Shown piece by piece: positions 23,696 to 31,850 of a stretch of DNA of 64,000 bases. The notes beneath the pieces are model-generated. The model did no database searches and had not been told where the DNA came from. It saw only the letters and a program-made list of their open reading frames with translations. Numbering within the stretch: the first letter of the stretch is position 1; each line of letters starts with the position of its first letter. Origin of the DNA: an uncultured Oscillospiraceae bacterium (GTDB lineage Bacteria > Bacillota > Clostridia > Oscillospirales > Oscillospiraceae); NCBI GenBank assembly GCA_910587255.1, contig CAJUKT010000042.1:20485-84484 (forward strand), given 5' to 3'. The position numbers and the translations under genes are program-made.

Positions 23696-26383
23696 ATGTA
23701 CGATCCCAAGCCCTACGGCCTGAACGAGCTGCGGGAGATGTTCCTGAAGTTCTTTGAGACCAAAGGCCACCTGCGCCTGCCCAGCTTCTCCCTGATCCCC
23801 CAGAACGACGCGTCCCTGCTCCTTATTAACTCGGGCATGGCCCCCATGAAGCCCTTTTTCACCGGGGAGCAGGAGCCCCCGCGCCACCGGGTAACCACCT
23901 GCCAGAAGTGCATCCGCACCGGCGACATTGAGAACATCGGCCATACCGACCGCCACGGCACCTATTTTGAGATGCTGGGCAATTTCTCCTTTGGCGACTA
24001 CTTTAAAAAGGAGGCCATCCACTGGGCCTGGGAGTTTCTGACCTCCCCGGAGTGGGTGGGGCTGGACCCCAGCCGCCTGTACCCCTCCGTGTTTGCCGGC
24101 AATGAGACCACCCCCGCCGACGACGAGGCGTTCCGCATCTGGAACGAGGAGATCGGCATCGCCCCCGAGCGCATCTTCAAGTTCGGCAAGGAGGATAACT
24201 TCTGGGAGCACGGCTCCGGCCCCTGCGGCCCCTGCTCCGAAATCTACTATGACCGCGGCGAGAAGTACGGCTGCGGCAGGCCCGGGTGCACCGTGGGCTG
24301 TGAGTGCGACCGCTATATCGAGGTTTGGAACGTGGTGTTTTCCCAGTTCGACAACGACGGGAACAACCACTACACCGAGCTGAAGCAGAAGAACATCGAC
24401 ACCGGCATGGGGCTGGAGCGGCTGGCCTGCGTGTGCCAGGGGGTGGGATCCCTGTTCGATGTGGACACGGTGATGAACATCACCAACAAGGTGTCCGAGA
24501 TCACCCAGGCCCACTACGGCGAGAGCCGGGAGAAGGACGTGTCCCTCCGGGTGATTACCGACCATATCCGCTCCGCCGTGTTTATGATCTGCGACGGCGT
24601 GCTGCCCTCCAACGAGGGCCGGGGCTATGTGCTGCGCCGCCTGCTGCGCCGGGCCGCCCGCCACGGCAAGCTGCTGGGGGTCAACGAGCCCTTCCTCTAC
24701 CTGGTGTGCGGCACCGTCATCCACGAGAACGAGGGCCACTACCCCGAGCTGCGGGAGCGGCAGGACTATATCACCAAGGTGATCCGGGTGGAGGAGGAGA
24801 ACTTCGCCAAGACCATCGACGGCGGCATCAAAATTTTCAACGAGATGCTCTCGGGCCACAAGGAGAAGGGGGACAAGACCTTCTCCGGCGCGGACGCCTT
24901 TAAGCTGTACGACACCTACGGTTTCCCCATTGACCTGACCCTGGAGATGGTGCAGGAGCAGGGGATGGATCTGGACGAGGCGGAGTTCAAGCAGCTCATG
25001 GAGGAGCAGCGCCGGCGGGCCCGCAAGGCCCGGGAGGCCCTGGGCGACCTGGGATGGGCCGGGGTGGAGTTTGGCAAGGACGTGCCCGAGACGGAGTTCA
25101 TCGGCTATGACAGCGCCAACATGGTCAAGGCGGTCGCCGGCGTGAAAGTAGTGGCCCTGGTGGTGGAAAACGAGCTGGCCGAGGAACTGATGCCCGGCGT
25201 GGAGGGCATTGTGGTACTGGACAAGACCCCCTTCTACGCCGAGATGGGCGGCCAGGTGGCCGACCACGGCGTGATCTTCGCCGATAAGGTTGGCTTCGAG
25301 GTCACCGACGTACAGAAGAACAAGGGCGGCAAATATATGCACTACGGCAAGGTCACCGAGGGCGTGCTCAAGGTGGGGGATACCGTGTGCGCCCAGATCG
25401 ACGGGGAGCGCCGCAAGGCCGTGGCCCGGGCCCACACCGCCACCCACCTGCTGGACAAGGCATTACGGGAGGTGCTGGGGGACCACGTCCACCAGGCCGG
25501 CTCCCTGGTGGAGCCCGACCGGCTGCGCTTCGACTTCACCCACTTCGAGGCCATGACCCCGGAGCAGGTGGCCGAGGTGGGCCGCGTGGTCAACGAGGCC
25601 ATCCTGGCGGGCTACGCCGTCAACACCGAGGTGCTGCCCATCGAGGAGGCCAAGCAGCGCGGGGCCATCGCCCTGTTCGGCGAGAAGTACGGCGACACCG
25701 TGCGGGTGGTGGATATGGGCGGGGGCTTTTCCGTGGAGTTCTGCGGCGGCACCCACCTGCCCAACACCGCCATGGCGGGGGCCTTCCGCATCAAGAGCGA
25801 GTTCTCCGTGGCCTCCGGCGTGCGCCGCATTGAGGCCACCACCGGCAGGGAGACCCTGGCCTTCTACGGCGAGGTGCAGGAGCGCATCAACCAGGCGGCG
25901 GCGGTGTTGAAGGCCAAGCCCGGCGAGCTGCGGGAGAAGGCCGAGGCCGTCATGGGCGAGATCAAGAGCCTGCACCAGATGGTGGAGAAGTTCAAGGCCA
26001 AGGAGGCGGCGGGGGAGACCGACCGCATCCTGTTCGGTGCCCACGAGGTGGGCGAGCTGAAGGTGCTCACCGCCACCGTGCCCGAGGCGGACGGCGCCCG
26101 GCTGCGCCAGATGGGCGATCTGCTCCGGGAGAAGGACGAGAATGTGGTGGCCGTGCTGGCCAGCGTCAACGACGGCAAGATCACCTTCCTGTGCGCCTGC
26201 GGCAAGGGTGCGGTGAAGAGGGGGATCAAGGCCGGGGATATCATCAAGCAGGTGTGCGCCATCGCGGGCGGCTCCGGCGGCGGAAAGCCGGACAGCGCCA
26301 TGGGCGGCGGCAAGGACGTGCTCATGCTGGACAATGCGCTGGCCATGGTGGACAACGTGGTGGCTATGAAATTAGGCATATAA
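23696..26383 (+). CDS. alaS: Alanyl-tRNA synthetase
   Basis: An 895-residue class II synthetase charging tRNA-Ala. The start at 23696 has GGAGG 7 nt upstream and gives the canonical N-terminus (NELREMFLKFFETKGH). Catalytic-core motifs include LINSGMAPMKPFF and HTDRHGTYFEMLGNFSFGD. The editing domain has HTATHLLDKAL and the zinc Cys/His set ending EFCGGTHL. The C-terminal C-Ala glycine-rich segment (GGSGGGKPDSAMGGGKD) is present. The last 65 bp before the final codons are duplicated 218 bp downstream, and the final residues (KLGI) differ from those of the duplicate (TLGL), suggesting the 3' end was rebuilt. Confidence 0.97.
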   Translation: MYDPKPYGLNELREMFLKFFETKGHLRLPSFSLIPQNDASLLLINSGMAPMKPFFTGEQEPPRHRVTTCQKCIRTGDIENIGHTDRHGTYFEMLGNFSFGDYFKKEAIHWAWEFLTSPEWVGLDPSRLYPSVFAGNETTPADDEAFRIWNEEIGIAPERIFKFGKEDNFWEHGSGPCGPCSEIYYDRGEKYGCGRPGCTVGCECDRYIEVWNVVFSQFDNDGNNHYTELKQKNIDTGMGLERLACVCQGVGSLFDVDTVMNITNKVSEITQAHYGESREKDVSLRVITDHIRSAVFMICDGVLPSNEGRGYVLRRLLRRAARHGKLLGVNEPFLYLVCGTVIHENEGHYPELRERQDYITKVIRVEEENFAKTIDGGIKIFNEMLSGHKEKGDKTFSGADAFKLYDTYGFPIDLTLEMVQEQGMDLDEAEFKQLMEEQRRRARKAREALGDLGWAGVEFGKDVPETEFIGYDSANMVKAVAGVKVVALVVENELAEELMPGVEGIVVLDKTPFYAEMGGQVADHGVIFADKVGFEVTDVQKNKGGKYMHYGKVTEGVLKVGDTVCAQIDGERRKAVARAHTATHLLDKALREVLGDHVHQAGSLVEPDRLRFDFTHFEAMTPEQVAEVGRVVNEAILAGYAVNTEVLPIEEAKQRGAIALFGEKYGDTVRVVDMGGGFSVEFCGGTHLPNTAMAGAFRIKSEFSVASGVRRIEATTGRETLAFYGEVQERINQAAAVLKAKPGELREKAEAVMGEIKSLHQMVEKFKAKEAAGETDRILFGAHEVGELKVLTATVPEADGARLRQMGDLLREKDENVVAVLASVNDGKITFLCACGKGAVKRGIKAGDIIKQVCAIAGGSGGGKPDSAMGGGKDVLMLDNALAMVDNVVAMKLGI

Positions 26384-26496
26384 GCCGCCCAGCGAGCGTA
26401 AGCGAGCCGCGCCGCAAGGCGCATGAATTCGCAGCGAAGCGGAGAATTCGCGCAGGGCGAATTCATTTCGCCCGAGCATTTAAAGTCTAAAGGGGC

Positions 26497-26520
26497 CCCC
26501 ACGGGGCCTGCCCCGTGGGG
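26497..26520. repeat. Perfect 11-bp inverted repeat between alaS and its duplicated tail
   Basis: CCCCACGGGGC-CT-GCCCCGTGGGG, 3 bp before the duplicated alaS segment begins. There is no T run after it, so a terminator role is doubtful. It may mark a rearrangement junction. The stretch 26384-26490 upstream holds no gene but contains repeated GAATTCGC-type inverted segments. Confidence 0.6.
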
Positions 26521-26522
26521 AA

Positions 26523-26601
26523 CGGCGGCAAGGACGTGCTCATGCTGGACAATGCGCTGGCCATGGTGGACAACGTGGTGGCTATGACGCTGGGACTGTA
26601 A
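26523..26601 (+). pseudogene. Duplicated 3' end of alaS
   Basis: Bases 26523-26587 are identical to alaS 26305-26369 (65 of 65). In the same frame they continue through MTLGL to a TAA at 26599-26601, whereas alaS itself ends MKLGI. It has no start of its own. It may be the original alaS end, displaced when ~218 bp was inserted or duplicated. Confidence 0.85.
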
Positions 26602-26764
26602 GAAGCTGTACCATTAGCCGAAGTGTGCAGATTTGCGAGGCAAAATCGCCGATGGCGAGGCAAAAAATCGCGGGAATACTTTGTGTGTTTCAAGATTTGT
26701 TAACGAAGCCAGCGGTGATTTTGGCCGCGGGGATGGGTGCTGAGGCTATTGGTACAGCGTCTAA
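26600..26764 (+). repeat. MITE-like palindromic repeat, copy F
   Basis: The most diverged full-length copy (AAGAAGCTGTACCATTAGCC at the left, GGCTATTGGTACAGCGTCTAA at the right). Its left end abuts and supplies the TAA of the duplicated alaS tail. Confidence 0.85.
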
Positions 26765-26797
26765 GGGGTCTGACCCTTTCAAAGAAAAGCGAAAGAA

Positions 26798-26833
26798 CAC
26801 AACCCCCGGGGCGTCTGTGCCCCGGGGGTTGTG
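26798..26833. terminator. 15-bp hairpin terminator
   Basis: CACAACCCCCGGGGC / GCCCCGGGGGTTGTG with a 6-nt loop. On the - strand it is followed by a pyrimidine-rich TTCTTTCGCTTTTC, directly after the DUF4352 gene stop. It can also stop rightward transcription from alaS. Confidence 0.8.
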
Positions 26834-26834
26834 C

Positions 26835-27392
26835 TTATTCCACGATAAAAATAATCTTATCCTGTGCCCAAAATGAAGTTTCATATTCCAGCTCAATTAT
26901 TTCCGCGCCGATAGGGACCTCATAGCAGACATAGCCCTCCAATTTTCGCCCAGGTGAGATGGATGAAAAGGACAAGCTGGGCTCACAGCGGAATAAGTAG
27001 GAGTCGCAGGCAGCGCCATCCGCATAGCAATCAAAATAGATACTGCCGCAGGTTTGATCCGTGTTCCCGATGTTTTCGAACACAAAATAAGCGCGGATAA
27101 GCCTTGTCCCCTCACGGGGCTCATACTGATAGTCCTGCCAGTCCGCATCGCACTCCTGATAGGTGATTGAGAGATTCTTTGTATCTACCTTATCACCAGC
27201 ATGGAAGATATTTGACGGCTCTGCCTGCTCCGTTTCCGTGCCGGCGGCATCGGTCTGGGCGGGCGGCTGGGAAGCGGCGGACGGCTTATCATCATTCCCG
27301 CCTGCTGCCGAGCCGATGGCTCCGACCACAAGGACGGCGATAACCCAGAACCACCATTTTTTGAATATCGGCTTCTTTGGCTTGTCGGACAT
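26835..27392 (-). CDS. DUF4352-type membrane-anchored protein
   Basis: A 185-residue protein: a short basic N-terminus (SDKPKKPIFKKWW), one membrane helix (FWVIAVLVVGAIGSAA), a low-complexity Ser/Ala/Gln/Glu linker, then a ~120-residue extracellular beta-sandwich. That domain has the DUF4352/telokin-like pattern (RLIRAYFVFENIGNTDQ, LEGYVCYEVPIGAE). Such domains are often found on cell-surface proteins of unknown role. GAGGAG precedes the ATG at 27392; the promoter at 27425-27453 gives a short leader. Confidence 0.78.
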   Translation of the reverse strand: MSDKPKKPIFKKWWFWVIAVLVVGAIGSAAGGNDDKPSAASQPPAQTDAAGTETEQAEPSNIFHAGDKVDTKNLSITYQECDADWQDYQYEPREGTRLIRAYFVFENIGNTDQTCGSIYFDCYADGAACDSYLFRCEPSLSFSSISPGRKLEGYVCYEVPIGAEIIELEYETSFWAQDKIIFIVE

Positions 27393-27424
27393 TTTGCAAG
27401 CTCCTCTCTTTTTCTGGTAGGGAC

Positions 27425-27453
27425 AGTATACCATATACACATCATATTTGCAA
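27425..27453 (-). promoter_or_regulatory. Promoter of the DUF4352 gene
   Basis: On the - strand TTGCAA (27448-27453) and TATACT (27425-27430) are spaced 17 bp, about 33 bp upstream of the ATG. Confidence 0.7.
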
Positions 27454-27552
27454 GATAAAAATAAGTGTAAATAGTAGTATAATGTTTTGTGCAAATAATT
27501 GATGTATAATGCGCATCTAAAATGAGGTAATCTAAAGAAAAAGGAGGCCGAT

Positions 27553-27729
27553 ATGTTTCGAGTTGAAAAACCAGAGTACGTCAACAAGACCTTCCGTATG
27601 CCGCTGGCATTGGTTCAAGACCTGGAACGCATCGCCCAGGAGGAGCAGGTATCAATGAACCAGCTTGTGATTCAGTGCTGTAATTACGCGCTGGATCATA
27701 TGGAGGAAACAGAGCCCTTGCCGGATTGA
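27553..27729 (+). CDS. Small ribbon-helix-helix-like protein
   Basis: A 58-residue protein starting MFRVEKPEYVNKTFRMPLAL. A short strand (KTFRMPL) followed by two predicted helices (VQDLERIAQEEQVSMNQLVI and QCCNYALDHM) is the layout of Arc/CopG-type ribbon-helix-helix proteins. AAGGAGG lies 7 nt before the ATG. A TATAAT box (27505-27510) is upstream but its -35 is weak. The gene is divergent from the DUF4352 gene, and no toxin partner is seen. Function unknown. Confidence 0.65.
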   Translation: MFRVEKPEYVNKTFRMPLALVQDLERIAQEEQVSMNQLVIQCCNYALDHMEETEPLPD

Positions 27730-27804
27730 GATGCAAAATCTTGCTGACAAGCAGGCGGATATGTGCTATACTGCGCATAACGCCACAGGAAAGGAGTGTT
27801 TTTT

Positions 27805-27984
27805 ATGCTCCCCCAGGACCCCTATATTCTGCTCAGCTACGTGAACACCAAGCTCCGGGACGAGTACGCAAGCCTGTCCGCCCTGTGCGGTGGGCTGGAT
27901 GTGGGCGAGACGGAGCTGGCGCAGAAGCTGGCCGGGGCGGGGTACGCCTACGACCCCGCCGCCAACCAGTTTAAACCAGTTTGA
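27805..27984 (+). CDS. DUF4250 domain protein
   Basis: A 59-residue protein. The opening LPQDPYILLSYVNTKLRDEY is the hallmark of DUF4250, a small Firmicutes-specific family of unknown function, and the tail (GYAYDPAANQF) also fits. GGAG lies 8 nt before the ATG. It is 53 bp upstream of the HIT gene on the same strand. Confidence 0.88.
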   Translation: MLPQDPYILLSYVNTKLRDEYASLSALCGGLDVGETELAQKLAGAGYAYDPAANQFKPV

Positions 27985-28036
27985 AGCATCACGCGCCGCA
28001 AACAGTCAAAGCGTGACATGTAAAGGAGGCTTATCC

Positions 28037-28396
28037 ATGTCCGATGTGCTGAACTACGATCCCAACTGCCTGTTCTGCAAAATTGTCAAGGGGGAGATCC
28101 CCTCCAACAAGGTGTACGAGGATAATTTCTGCTACGCCTTTTATGACATCGACCCCCAGGCTCCCGTCCACTTCCTGGTCATCCCCAAGGCCCACGTGAC
28201 CTCCTGCGGGGAGATTACCAAGTGGAACTCCGACCTGGTGGGCCGCTGCTTTGAGGCCATCGCCAAGGTGGCCCATGAGCTGGGCGTCACCGATTTCCGG
28301 GTGGTGTCCAACTGCGGGGAGCAGGCGGGGCAGTCGGTGCCCCACCTCCACTTCCATGTGCTGGCGGGCCGGGATATGACCTGGCCTCCGGGCTGA
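28037..28396 (+). CDS. HIT-family nucleotide hydrolase (HinT-like)
   Basis: A 119-residue histidine-triad protein. The active-site motif SVPHLHFHVLAG is intact near the C-terminus, and the N-terminal CLFCKIVKGEIPSNKVYED is typical of HinT/purine nucleoside phosphoramidases. AAAGGAGG precedes the ATG at 28037. A terminator follows at 28429. Confidence 0.94.
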   Translation: MSDVLNYDPNCLFCKIVKGEIPSNKVYEDNFCYAFYDIDPQAPVHFLVIPKAHVTSCGEITKWNSDLVGRCFEAIAKVAHELGVTDFRVVSNCGEQAGQSVPHLHFHVLAGRDMTWPPG

Positions 28397-28428
28397 TTTC
28401 GCCGGCGGCGGAGGACTTTTGACAGGCT

Positions 28429-28465
28429 GGGCCGTCCCCTTTTAATAGGGGGACGGCCCTTCTTT
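28429..28465 (+). terminator. Intrinsic terminator after the HIT gene
   Basis: GGGCCGTCCCC / GGGGACGGCCC with a loop of about 9 nt, followed by TTCTTT. Confidence 0.9.
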
Positions 28466-28543
28466 ATAAAAAATTTAAAATTCCTTTCGCGTTTCTGCCG
28501 GTTGGGGGTGGTATGCTGTGTGACACGAAAGGAGGCGGCAGAT

Positions 28544-29263
28544 ATGACGAAGCAGACAGCGGCGGGCCGCAAGGGGGCGGCCGCAGCTCCGGCAAGGGAG
28601 CTGGCGCGGGAGGCGGCGGCCAGGCCCCTCACCCCCTACCGGGTGTTCTGGCTGTTCCTCATCGCAGGGGTGGCGGGCGACTTGATTGAGGTGGTGTTCT
28701 GGCTTCTCACCCGGGGAGAGATTATCAGCCGCAGCAGTCTGGTCTATGGGCCGTTCAGCTTGGTTTGGGGTCTGGGGGCGGTGCTGCTCACCCTGGCCTT
28801 CCACCGCATGGACGACCAGAGCACGGCCCGGATCATATTGGCGGGGACAGTGCTGGGCGGCGTGTACGAGTACATATGCTCCTGGGTGCAGGAGGCGCTG
28901 TTCGGGGCGTGCTTCTGGGATTACCGCCACCTGCCCTTCAACCTGGACGGCCGGGTGAATCTGGTGTTCAGCCTGTTCTGGGGGCTGGCCGCGCTGGTGT
29001 GGGTGCGGGCGGCGTACCCGGCGCTGTGCCTGCTCATTGACCGGGTGCCCCGGCCCCGGGGCAGACGGATGGTTCGGGCGGCTGCGCTGTTTCTGGCGTG
29101 CAGCACGGCGCTGTCCGCCGCAGCCCTGTGCCGGATGGACCAGCGGCGGAGGGACGTGCCCGCCGCCGGCGTGGTGTCCCGGTTTCTGGACGAGGCATAT
29201 CCCGACAGCGTTTTGAAAGAACGCTATCCCAACATGGGGATCTTGGACGAGATCGGCTGGTGA
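28544..29263 (+). CDS. PF06541-type membrane protein (second copy)
   Basis: A 239-residue membrane protein of the CmpB/PF06541 family, like the product at 3825-4343 but longer, with an Ala/Arg-rich N-terminal tail and a C-terminal ~70-residue extension. Conserved elements are VFWLFLIAGVAGDLIEVVFW, SLVYGPFSLVWGLGA and the GACFWDYRHLPFNLDGRVNL loop. AAAGGAGG precedes the ATG at 28544. It is a single gene between two terminators. Function unknown. Confidence 0.8.
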   Translation: MTKQTAAGRKGAAAAPARELAREAAARPLTPYRVFWLFLIAGVAGDLIEVVFWLLTRGEIISRSSLVYGPFSLVWGLGAVLLTLAFHRMDDQSTARIILAGTVLGGVYEYICSWVQEALFGACFWDYRHLPFNLDGRVNLVFSLFWGLAALVWVRAAYPALCLLIDRVPRPRGRRMVRAAALFLACSTALSAAALCRMDQRRRDVPAAGVVSRFLDEAYPDSVLKERYPNMGILDEIGW

Positions 29264-29265
29264 GC

Positions 29266-29299
29266 AAAGCGCCTCCCCGGGCTGCCGGGGAGGCGCTTT
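29266..29299. terminator. Bidirectional terminator between convergent genes
   Basis: AAAGCGCCTCCCCGG / CCGGGGAGGCGCTTT, a 15-bp perfect stem with a GCTG loop. Confidence 0.85.
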
Positions 29300-29309
29300 C
29301 ATGGGGCTT

Positions 29310-30623
29310 CTAACGCTTGGCCTGGTCGTGGACCAGCCCTCCCGTGGCGGGACCGTCCAGCAGGCTTCCGTCGGCGGCAAACCGGGAGCCATGGCAGGGG
29401 CAGTCCCAGCTGTGCTCCTGGGGGTTATACTTCAGGGCGCAGCCCAGGTGGGGGCACCGGGGCCGGGTGGGGGTGAGCAGGTTCAGTGCGCTCTCCCCGG
29501 CGTTGGCGGCCAGCTGGGGGCGCAGGACGCAGCGGGAGGGGGAAAACGCCTCCCGGCAGGGGCTGTCCCGCCCCAGCGCCAGATCGGTCACCAGGGTTGC
29601 CGCGGCCATGGAGGAGGTCATCCCCCACTTGTTGAAGCCGGTGACGGCGTACAGCCCGGGCAGGCGGGGGGAATACAGGCCGATATAGGGTGCGCCGTCC
29701 AGGGACATGCAGTCCTGGGCGGCCCAGCGGGCCGCGGGGTGGGCGTCCGGGTAGTGGCGGCGGGCGAAGTCCTCCAGCCCGGCCCAGCCGCCCCCCGGCT
29801 TGCCGGTGCGGTGGCTGCCGCCCCCCAGCAGGAGCATGCCGTCATAGCTGCGGAAGGACAGCCCCTTGCCGCTGGCGTCCACATACATCCCGTCCAGCTC
29901 CGGCCCGCCCTTCAGCGCCAGCACGTAAGACCGGCTCTGGTAGAGCTTCAGCCAATAGGCGCCGAATTTGTTCAGAAAAGGGAAGTGGGTGGCCACGACA
30001 ATATGCTCCGCCTTGATGGCGCCATGCTCCGTCACCGCCCGGCCGGTCTCCACCTCCAGTACCCGGGTATGCTCGAAAATGGGCAGCTTCTCCGCGATAG
30101 CCGCGGCGAATTTCAACGGGTGAAACTGGGCCTGGCGGTCAAAGCGCACCGCGCCCGCCACCGAAAAGGGGAGGGGAAGGTCCTTTGCCAGCGCGGCGGG
30201 GCGGCCCAGCCTGTCCAGGGCGGCCAGCTCCCGCTCCAGAAGCCTGGGGTTGTCCAGGGAATAGACGTAGTTGGGCTTTTCCTCAAAATCGCAGGGAATG
30301 TCCTGACAGAGGGTCCGAATGCGGTCCAGCGCCGCCGCATTGGCATCCAGACAGGCCCGGGCCCGCTCTGCCCCAAACCGTTTGAGCAGCTTGTGGAATA
30401 CCAGCCCGTGTTGGGTGGTGAGCTTGGCGGTGGTGTTTTTGGTGACGCCGCCGCAGATCCGTCCGGCCTCCGCCACCACGCACCGCAGCCCGGCCTGTGT
30501 CAGCTCATGGGCGCACAGCAGCCCCGCCAGCCCACCGCCAATCACCAGGGCGTCGGCGCGGATATCCCGGCGCAGGGGCTCGAATGTCGGAAGCTGGGCG
30601 GTTTTTTCCCAGATGGATTCCAC
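29310..30623 (-). CDS. FAD-dependent oxidoreductase with C-terminal Rieske domain
   Basis: A 437-residue protein. Residues ~25-360 form a DAO-type FAD domain (DALVIGGGLAGLLCAHELTQ; CGGVTKNTTAKLTTQHG; the late motif GLYAVTGFNKWGMTSS). A Rieske [2Fe-2S] domain follows, with ligand motifs CPHLGC and CPCHGS. This fusion is common in anaerobes and soil bacteria, but its substrate is not established. The start is GTG at 30623 with GAGGTG about 7 nt upstream. Single gene. Confidence 0.92.
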   Translation of the reverse strand: MESIWEKTAQLPTFEPLRRDIRADALVIGGGLAGLLCAHELTQAGLRCVVAEAGRICGGVTKNTTAKLTTQHGLVFHKLLKRFGAERARACLDANAAALDRIRTLCQDIPCDFEEKPNYVYSLDNPRLLERELAALDRLGRPAALAKDLPLPFSVAGAVRFDRQAQFHPLKFAAAIAEKLPIFEHTRVLEVETGRAVTEHGAIKAEHIVVATHFPFLNKFGAYWLKLYQSRSYVLALKGGPELDGMYVDASGKGLSFRSYDGMLLLGGGSHRTGKPGGGWAGLEDFARRHYPDAHPAARWAAQDCMSLDGAPYIGLYSPRLPGLYAVTGFNKWGMTSSMAAATLVTDLALGRDSPCREAFSPSRCVLRPQLAANAGESALNLLTPTRPRCPHLGCALKYNPQEHSWDCPCHGSRFAADGSLLDGPATGGLVHDQAKR

Positions 30624-30725
30624 AGCGCATCACCTCTTGGGAGGTAGTATGCCTGATTTGGGGGGGAAATATGAGAACAAGCCCAGGCAGCTGCTTATAG
30701 AACGGGATCAGAAAACAAAGTGGAA

Positions 30726-30764
30726 AAGCTCCCCGGCCCGATGCAAAAGCAGGCCGGGGAGCTT
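30726..30764 (-). terminator. Terminator of the sigma/anti-sigma operon
   Basis: AAGCTCCCCGGCC / GGCCGGGGAGCTT, 13-bp stem; on the - strand it is followed by TTTTCC. It lies 13 bp after the DUF4179 gene. Confidence 0.85.
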
Positions 30765-30776
30765 GATTTTCAGCCG

Positions 30777-31850
30777 TCACTCCACTGGGAAATATCTCCC
30801 GCACACATAGACGCTCTCCACCTGGGCCAGGTCGATGGCCTCGGTGAAGTTCCAAATGTTGATGACCCCATAGCGCTTTTCCGCGTTGTTGGCATAGGTG
30901 GCATACCCGGAGGGATTCCATTTGCCCTGCTTCTCCCAGTCCAGCTCCGTACCGTCCTTCATCCGCACCCGGATGGGGTTGAAGGTCAGCTCGTCCGGCG
31001 TGCCGTGCTCGAAGGCGGCGGTAAGCCCCAAGGGGGACAGTTCCACCCATTCGGCGTTGAGATAGCCAGCCAGCTCCGAATCCCTGCCGAAGGTGAGCTT
31101 GTCTGTGGATTCCACCGTCAGCGGGATGGTGAGCTGTACGTCGTTCAGCTTGAACTGCGTCACGGGCCGCATCACGGTCAGGCCCGCCTCCCCCTCGCTG
31201 CCCCCTACCGTAATGCCCTCTTCGCCGAGCTCATCCTCCGGGATCGGTTCATACTCGATTTTGGACACGTAATCATGAATGTGCCGGATCTCCAGCTTCG
31301 CGTCCTTCGGGTCTCCGAAATTCTGGCCCCAGCTGGTGAATACCAGCAGGGCGGTCTTGCTCTCCCCGTTATAAACTGCGTATCCGGGGTCAAAGCTGTA
31401 CGACCAATAGGTGCCGTCAATATTCAGCCCCTGCTCGTTATCGGTCAGTACATCCACAATTCCCCAGGGCTCCATGTCCGCGCTGAGCCGGTCCCCCTCC
31501 AGATCCTTAACCTGGACATAGGCCCGGATGGTGGAGCCGTCCGTCAGGGCGGACAGCACCTTGACCTGGAAGCCGTCCATGGTATAGGCCCTGTCCTCCT
31601 GCTCTTGGGCATAGGGGGCAAAGCTCCCGATCAGTTCCCGCAGGGTGGGGGATGCGGCAAACGCTGAGCCTATCAGAAGTGCGCATGCCGCCGCCGCGAT
31701 CAGCACCCCCTTTGCCGCGACCGGCCCCCTCTTGGCTGTCTTAGGCGGCAGGCCGTCCAGCGTCCTTTGCAAACGCCCGTCAAATCCTTCCGGCACGATA
31801 CATTCCTCCTTGTCCGCCATTGCGCGGAGCATTTTGTCAAACCGTTCCAT
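30777..31850 (-). CDS. DUF4179 anti-sigma-like membrane protein
   Basis: A 357-residue protein with an N-terminal cytoplasmic segment (~45 residues), one membrane helix (GVLIAAAACALLIGSAFAA) and a large extracellular region typical of DUF4179/RsiV-like proteins. It overlaps the upstream sigma factor gene by 14 bp, the classic sigma/anti-sigma arrangement, so it probably holds the sigma factor inactive until an envelope signal arrives. The ATG at 31850 has AGGAGG 6 nt upstream. Confidence 0.85.
   Translation of the reverse strand: MERFDKMLRAMADKEECIVPEGFDGRLQRTLDGLPPKTAKRGPVAAKGVLIAAAACALLIGSAFAASPTLRELIGSFAPYAQEQEDRAYTMDGFQVKVLSALTDGSTIRAYVQVKDLEGDRLSADMEPWGIVDVLTDNEQGLNIDGTYWSYSFDPGYAVYNGESKTALLVFTSWGQNFGDPKDAKLEIRHIHDYVSKIEYEPIPEDELGEEGITVGGSEGEAGLTVMRPVTQFKLNDVQLTIPLTVESTDKLTFGRDSELAGYLNAEWVELSPLGLTAAFEHGTPDELTFNPIRVRMKDGTELDWEKQGKWNPSGYATYANNAEKRYGVINIWNFTEAIDLAQVESVYVCGRYFPVE

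Noticed and set aside
23510..25447. A 645-codon open frame antisense to alaS
   Set aside because: His/Val/Gly-rich shadow of the alaS codons, without a ribosome binding site or family motifs.
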